37,231 nucleotides of DNA from JAFASC01 sp036265935 (GTDB lineage: Bacteria > Pseudomonadota > Alphaproteobacteria > Rhizobiales > Beijerinckiaceae). The notes below the pieces were generated by a model. The model was given only the letters and a program-made list of their open reading frames with translations, was not told the DNA's origin and made no database searches. The position numbers were made by a program, and so were the translations under genes. Position 1 is the first letter of the stretch. Each line of letters opens with the position of its first letter. This document shows, piece after piece, positions 33,712 through 37,231 of this stretch. Where the stretch lies: assembly GCA_036265935.1 (NCBI GenBank), contig DATAOB010000106.1, positions 1 through 37,231 of the forward strand, written 5' to 3'.

Positions 33712-35577
33712 ATGATGGCGACAAACCCCGATGCGAATGGCGGCGCGAACGGCAGGGCCGGTCCGTCGAACCCTGCGCAAAACGGGAAAGCCTATCCGAT
33801 CACCGATCATACGTTCGACGTGGTGATCGTCGGCGCCGGTGGCGCCGGCTTGCGCGCCACGGTCGGCTGCTCGCAGGCGGGCCTGCGCACGGCCTGCATC
33901 TCGAAGGTCTTCCCGACGCGCTCGCATACGGTCGCGGCACAAGGCGGCGTTGCCGCAGCGCTCGGCAATATGGGGGCGGATTCCTGGCAGTGGCACATGT
34001 ACGACACCGTCAAGGGTTCCGATTGGCTCGGCGACCAGGACGCGATCGAATATCTCTGCCGCAACGCACCCGCCGCAGTTTACGAGCTCGAACATTGGGG
34101 CGTGCCGTTCTCGCGCACCGAGAGCGGCATGATTTATCAGCGGCCCTTCGGCGGCATGACCACCGACTTCGGCAAGGGGCCGCCGGCGCAGCGTACTTGC
34201 GCCGCCGCCGATCGCACCGGCCACGCGATGCTGCACACGCTCTATGGCCAGGCGCTCCGCAATCGCACGGAATTCTTCATCGAGTTCTTTGCGCTCGACC
34301 TGATCATGGACGACCAGGGCCGCTGCCGCGGCGTGGTTTGCCTGAAGCTCGATGACGGCACGATCCATCGCTTCCGTGCCAACCTGACGATCCTCGCGAC
34401 CGGCGGCTTTGGACGCGCCTATTTCTCCGCCACCTCCGCGCACACCTGCACCGGCGACGGCAACGCCATGGTGCTGCGCGCCGGACTGCCGTTGCAGGAC
34501 ATGGAATTCGTGCAGTTTCACCCAACCGGCATTTACGGCGCCGGCTGCCTGATCACCGAGGGCGCGCGCGGCGAAGGCGGCTATCTCACGAACAGCGAGG
34601 GCGAGCGCTTCATGGAGCGCTACGCCCCGTCGGTGAAGGATCTCGCACCGCGCGACATGGTCTCACGCGCCATGACGATGGAAATTCGCGAGGGACGCGG
34701 CGTCGGCAAGAACAACGACCACATCTATCTCCACCTCGACCATCTCGAGCCCAAGATTCTGCACGAGCGCCTGCCCGGCATTTCGGAAAGCGCGCGAATT
34801 TTCGCCGGCGTCGAGGTGACGAAGGAGCCGATCCCGGTTTTGCCGACCGTCCATTACAATATGGGCGGCATCCAGACCAATTATCACGGCGAGATCGTCA
34901 CCAAAGTCGGCGAGGACCCGGACGTGCTCGTGCCGGGTTTGATGGCAATCGGCGAAGCGGCCTGCGTCTCGGTGCACGGCGCCAATCGCCTCGGCTCCAA
35001 TTCGCTGATCGATCTTGTCGTGTTCGGCCGTGCGGCGGGACTGAAGGCGGCGGAGCTGGTCACGCCCGGCGAAAAGCAAGCGAACCTGCCGGAGAATTCG
35101 GCCGATCTCGCGCTGTCGCGGCTCGACAAGTTCCGGCATGCGAATGGCGGCACGCCGACGGCGGAGCTGCGCCTGCGCATGCAGAAGGTGATGCAGAGCA
35201 ATTGCGCGGTCTACCGCACCGGCGACGTGCTCGAAGAGGGCACGAAGCTCATCCATGATGTGTGGAGGGGCGCAAGCGACGTGTCGATCACCGACCGCTC
35301 GCTGATCTGGAATTCCGATCTCGTCGAGACGCTGGAATTCGACAATCTGATCGTGCAGGCGGTCGTCACCATGCAATCGGCGGCCAACCGCAGGGAATCG
35401 CGCGGCGCGCATGCGCGCGAGGATTACCCGAAGCGCGACGACGTGAACTGGATGAAGCACACGCTGACGACGCTCGATGATCACGCAAAACGCGTGACGA
35501 TCGATTACCGGCCGGTGCATTCCTACACGATGACCAACGAGGTCGCCTATATCGAGCCGAAGGCGCGGGTGTATTAA
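33712..35577 (+). CDS. sdhA: Succinate dehydrogenase flavoprotein subunit (SdhA)
   Basis: Catalytic FAD subunit oxidising succinate to fumarate at the inner membrane. It has 621 residues. FAD binding is at VVIVGAGGAGLRA, the covalent FAD histidine is His72 in RSHTVAAQGG, and the active-site arginine region is HGANRLGSNSLID. The first 30 or so residues (Asn/Gly/Ala-rich) are a non-conserved extension. Two adjacent ATGs exist; GGAG is 3 bp from the first and 6 bp from the second (33715), so the second may be used. sdhB, normally next, is not found: 160 bp of non-coding sequence and a broken tadG-like gene follow. Confidence 0.97.
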   Translation: MMATNPDANGGANGRAGPSNPAQNGKAYPITDHTFDVVIVGAGGAGLRATVGCSQAGLRTACISKVFPTRSHTVAAQGGVAAALGNMGADSWQWHMYDTVKGSDWLGDQDAIEYLCRNAPAAVYELEHWGVPFSRTESGMIYQRPFGGMTTDFGKGPPAQRTCAAADRTGHAMLHTLYGQALRNRTEFFIEFFALDLIMDDQGRCRGVVCLKLDDGTIHRFRANLTILATGGFGRAYFSATSAHTCTGDGNAMVLRAGLPLQDMEFVQFHPTGIYGAGCLITEGARGEGGYLTNSEGERFMERYAPSVKDLAPRDMVSRAMTMEIREGRGVGKNNDHIYLHLDHLEPKILHERLPGISESARIFAGVEVTKEPIPVLPTVHYNMGGIQTNYHGEIVTKVGEDPDVLVPGLMAIGEAACVSVHGANRLGSNSLIDLVVFGRAAGLKAAELVTPGEKQANLPENSADLALSRLDKFRHANGGTPTAELRLRMQKVMQSNCAVYRTGDVLEEGTKLIHDVWRGASDVSITDRSLIWNSDLVETLEFDNLIVQAVVTMQSAANRRESRGAHAREDYPKRDDVNWMKHTLTTLDDHAKRVTIDYRPVHSYTMTNEVAYIEPKARVY

Positions 35578-35739
35578 TCAAGACCTGAACGCCTTCTTGC
35601 GGCTGCGCCTTGGAGCGGCTTGCCTCACTCGGGGCGCAAAAAGTATACGCCTTGGTAACAAGGCCTTCGCAATCGGATAAAGACTAACTTAAACGCCCTG
35701 CTCCACGCTGCGCCCGCCTGTATGGGCTTGGAGCGCCTC

Positions 35740-36913
35740 ATGTTCTGCCGGATTTCGAGAAATCGCCTGAAGGCGAGCGTCTGCCGGTTTCCGCTGAATC
35801 GGAGCGGCAGTACGGCGATGACTTTCGACGTCGCCATCCTTCCGCTTCTCGCCGGTGCAGGTGTGGCCATCGATTTCGCCCGCATCGCCACAAAGCATAC
35901 GAGCCTGCAGCAAGCGACGGACGCCGCTGCCTTGGCGATCGCCCAATCGGCCACCGCCTCGACCACCAACGCCGACGTGATGGCGCAGGCGCAAAACTAT
36001 ATCTCGACGAACTATTCCAATCGGACCGCGACGATCACCTTGGCGACGATTTCGAGCGATCACACCTCCGTCTGCGTCAACGCGCAGGACACGGTGCAGC
36101 TCGGCATCATGTCGATGTTCAACATCCGCTCGAAATCGGTGGAGGCTTCGACCTGCACCACAATTGCCGGGGGCGAGCAATTACGAAATCGCGCTCGTCC
36201 TCGACAATTCCGGCTCGATGAACGAGTCGGTGAGCGGAAATTCGAAAATCGCCGCGCTGCGCACGGCCGCCACCAATTTCGTCAACACCATGTTCAATGC
36301 TCCTTTCACCGGCAAGGTGAAAATGTCGATCGTGCCGTTTGCTGGCCGTGTCTCGGTTTCCTCAGGCGACACGTCGAACGGATCGGCGAGCTGGATCGAT
36401 ACGCAGGGCAAGTCGTCCTGGCATTGGAAGACGTTTTCCGGCGCGACGGCAGCGGGCTTCACCAATCGCCTCGACATTTTCAAAAATCTGAAGAGCGATT
36501 GGGTCTGGGCCGGCTGCTTCGAGACTCAGCCATACCCGCAGAACGTCAACGATACGCCTCCGACGAGCGCGACGCCCGATACCCTTTATGTGCCCTACCT
36601 CGCGCCGGACGAAGTGGATCCGAAGCAAACGTGTACCAGCTGGTACTGTTCGACCACACCGGCCTATCAGAACAACTACATCAATGACACTCCCTCGAGC
36701 GGCTGCTCTGGCACCGCGCCGACGGACGACCAGTCGCTGACCAGCCGCTCCTGCAAGTACAAGAGCCCGTCGGTGACCAACACCAGTACCTCCGGGCCGA
36801 ACGGCATGTGCCTGTCGCAGCCGCTGATGCCCTTATCGCGAACTGTGCCACTTCGCTGATCAACGCCTTCGCTCAATGGCGCGGGCGTGGGCAAGCTGCG
36901 CATCAAGAGCTGA
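35740..36913 (+). pseudogene. TadG-like pilus assembly protein, frameshifted and internally deleted
   Basis: Remnant of a Tad/Flp-pilus-associated membrane protein with a von Willebrand A domain. The first frame (ATG 35740, GGAG 6 bp upstream) gives a TadE/TadG-like anchor, AMTFDVAILPLLAGAGVAID, then LQQATDAAALAIAQ. At a run of five G (36169-36173) the frame breaks; dropping one G joins it to NYEIALVLDNSGSMNESV, the metal-site (DxSxS) start of a vWA domain, which continues to LSQPLMPLS. That frame ends at TGA 36857-36859. A further piece in another frame (ANCATSLINAF) and then LNGAGVGKLRIKS, with stop at 36911, look like the true C-terminus. Most of the second half of the vWA region is therefore missing. 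No other tad genes are nearby. Confidence 0.75.
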
Positions 36914-36939
36914 GCTCGCCGGCAGAGGCGACGCCGAGC

Positions 36940-36967
36940 AGCGGGAGCGCCGCTCCCGCTTCGTTTT
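36940..36967 (+). terminator. Intrinsic terminator after the tadG remnant
   Basis: AGCGGGAGC and GCTCCCGCT form a perfect 9 bp stem around a GCC loop, followed by TCGTTTT. It is the clearest intrinsic terminator in the window and lies 66 bp before the tRNA gene. Confidence 0.75.
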
Positions 36968-37033
36968 CGGGGCCGGGATTGCCGCCGGAACGGCCGGCGG
37001 TGTAGGACCCCGCCTGAAAGAGCGCCGAATCCT

Positions 37034-37109
37034 GGGCCGGTAGCTCAATGGTTAGAGCCGGCCGCTCATAACGGTCTGGTTGCAGGTTCGAGTCCTGCCC
37101 GGCCCACCA
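37034..37109 (+). tRNA. tRNA with CAT anticodon, probably tRNA-Ile2 (CAU), possibly tRNA-Met
   Basis: A complete 76 nt cloverleaf with encoded CCA. Acceptor arms are GGGCCGG and CCGGCCC with discriminator A. The D arm is GCTC/GAGC, the anticodon arm GGCCG/CGGTC with loop CTCATAA, and the T arm GCAGG/CCTGC with loop TTCGAGT. The anticodon CAT is at 37067-37069. The eight-base D loop (AATGGTTA), the variable loop and the C4-G69 and C5-G68 pairs resemble E. coli ileX, whose C34 is changed to lysidine by TilS. Elongator Met shares the anticodon loop, so identity is not settled. Confidence 0.9.
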
Positions 37110-37149
37110 TCTTCCCCTGAATCACTTGATACTTCTAGCGTTATTTGCC

Positions 37150-37182
37150 GGTGGGACACGGTCCGGGCCCGCGGTGGGACAC
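37150..37182 (+). repeat. Two direct copies of GGTGGGACAC
   Basis: GGTGGGACAC occurs at 37150-37159 and 37173-37182, a 23 bp period, 41 bp after the tRNA. The second copy continues TTTC. Nothing codes between the tRNA and the window end. The arrangement suggests a protein-binding or mobile-element end site. Confidence 0.55.
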
Positions 37183-37231
37183 TTTCATCCTTATTCGTCT
37201 CCTTCCTGGGCGCCGAGAGGCCGGCCGTTTT

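Noticed and set aside
1..37231. CRISPR arrays, toxin-antitoxin pairs, defence genes, transposases or phage genes
   Set aside because: No regularly spaced repeats with spacers and no such protein families were recognised in any frame; the repeats seen are isolated palindromes and one two-copy direct repeat.

Overview
This 37 kb window looks like ordinary chromosome of a GC-rich alphaproteobacterium, most likely a member of the Hyphomicrobiales (Rhizobiales). The signs are an Irr-type Fur-family regulator divergent from fabA-fabB-fabI, a three-gene pntAA-pntAB-pntB transhydrogenase, the trpF-lapA-ihfB-sppA-rpsA neighbourhood, and palindromic intergenic repeats of the kind common in Bradyrhizobium-like genomes. 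The genus cannot be fixed from the sequence alone. No CRISPR array, transposase, integrase or defence system is visible.

Layout. 1-2943 (+): proton-translocating NAD(P) transhydrogenase, its first gene headed by a palindromic repeat and lacking a recognisable N-terminus. 2944-3295: repeats and a short orphan reading frame. 3296-8385 (-): APC-type permease, thioesterase-fold protein coupled to argJ, and an exported PpiC rotamase. 8729-11548 (+): secA. 11566-18193 (-): a run with tiny gaps or overlaps, trpF, trpB, a liv-type binding protein, then (after a repeat) livH-livM-livG-livF. 18263-21928 (-): rpsA, sppA, ihfB, lapA. 22138-26440 (-): ugpB-ugpA-ugpE-ugpC glycerol-3-phosphate-type importer. 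26562-29227 (-): fabA-fabB-fabI, for unsaturated fatty acid synthesis and elongation, divergent from irr (+, 29434-29952). 29954-32701: exported SH3-domain protein (-), D-2-hydroxyacid dehydrogenase (+), PHB-depolymerase-like esterase (-). 32872-35577 (+): sdhC-sdhD-sdhA. 35740-36913 (+): decayed tadG-like gene. 37034-37109 (+): tRNA with a CAT anticodon, followed by a short direct repeat.

Most genes are housekeeping. The unusual part is the architecture. Three commonly conserved neighbours are absent where expected: trpA after trpB (a liv cassette follows 14 bp later), cmk upstream of rpsA (the end of a ugp cassette lies there), and sdhB after sdhA (a broken tadG follows). The liv and ugp cassettes each carry one copy of the same palindromic repeat family. 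I see no convincing undescribed multi-gene system. The best leads are these repeats and their possible link to rearrangement, the repeat at the head of pntAA, and the tRNA-linked direct repeat at the right end.
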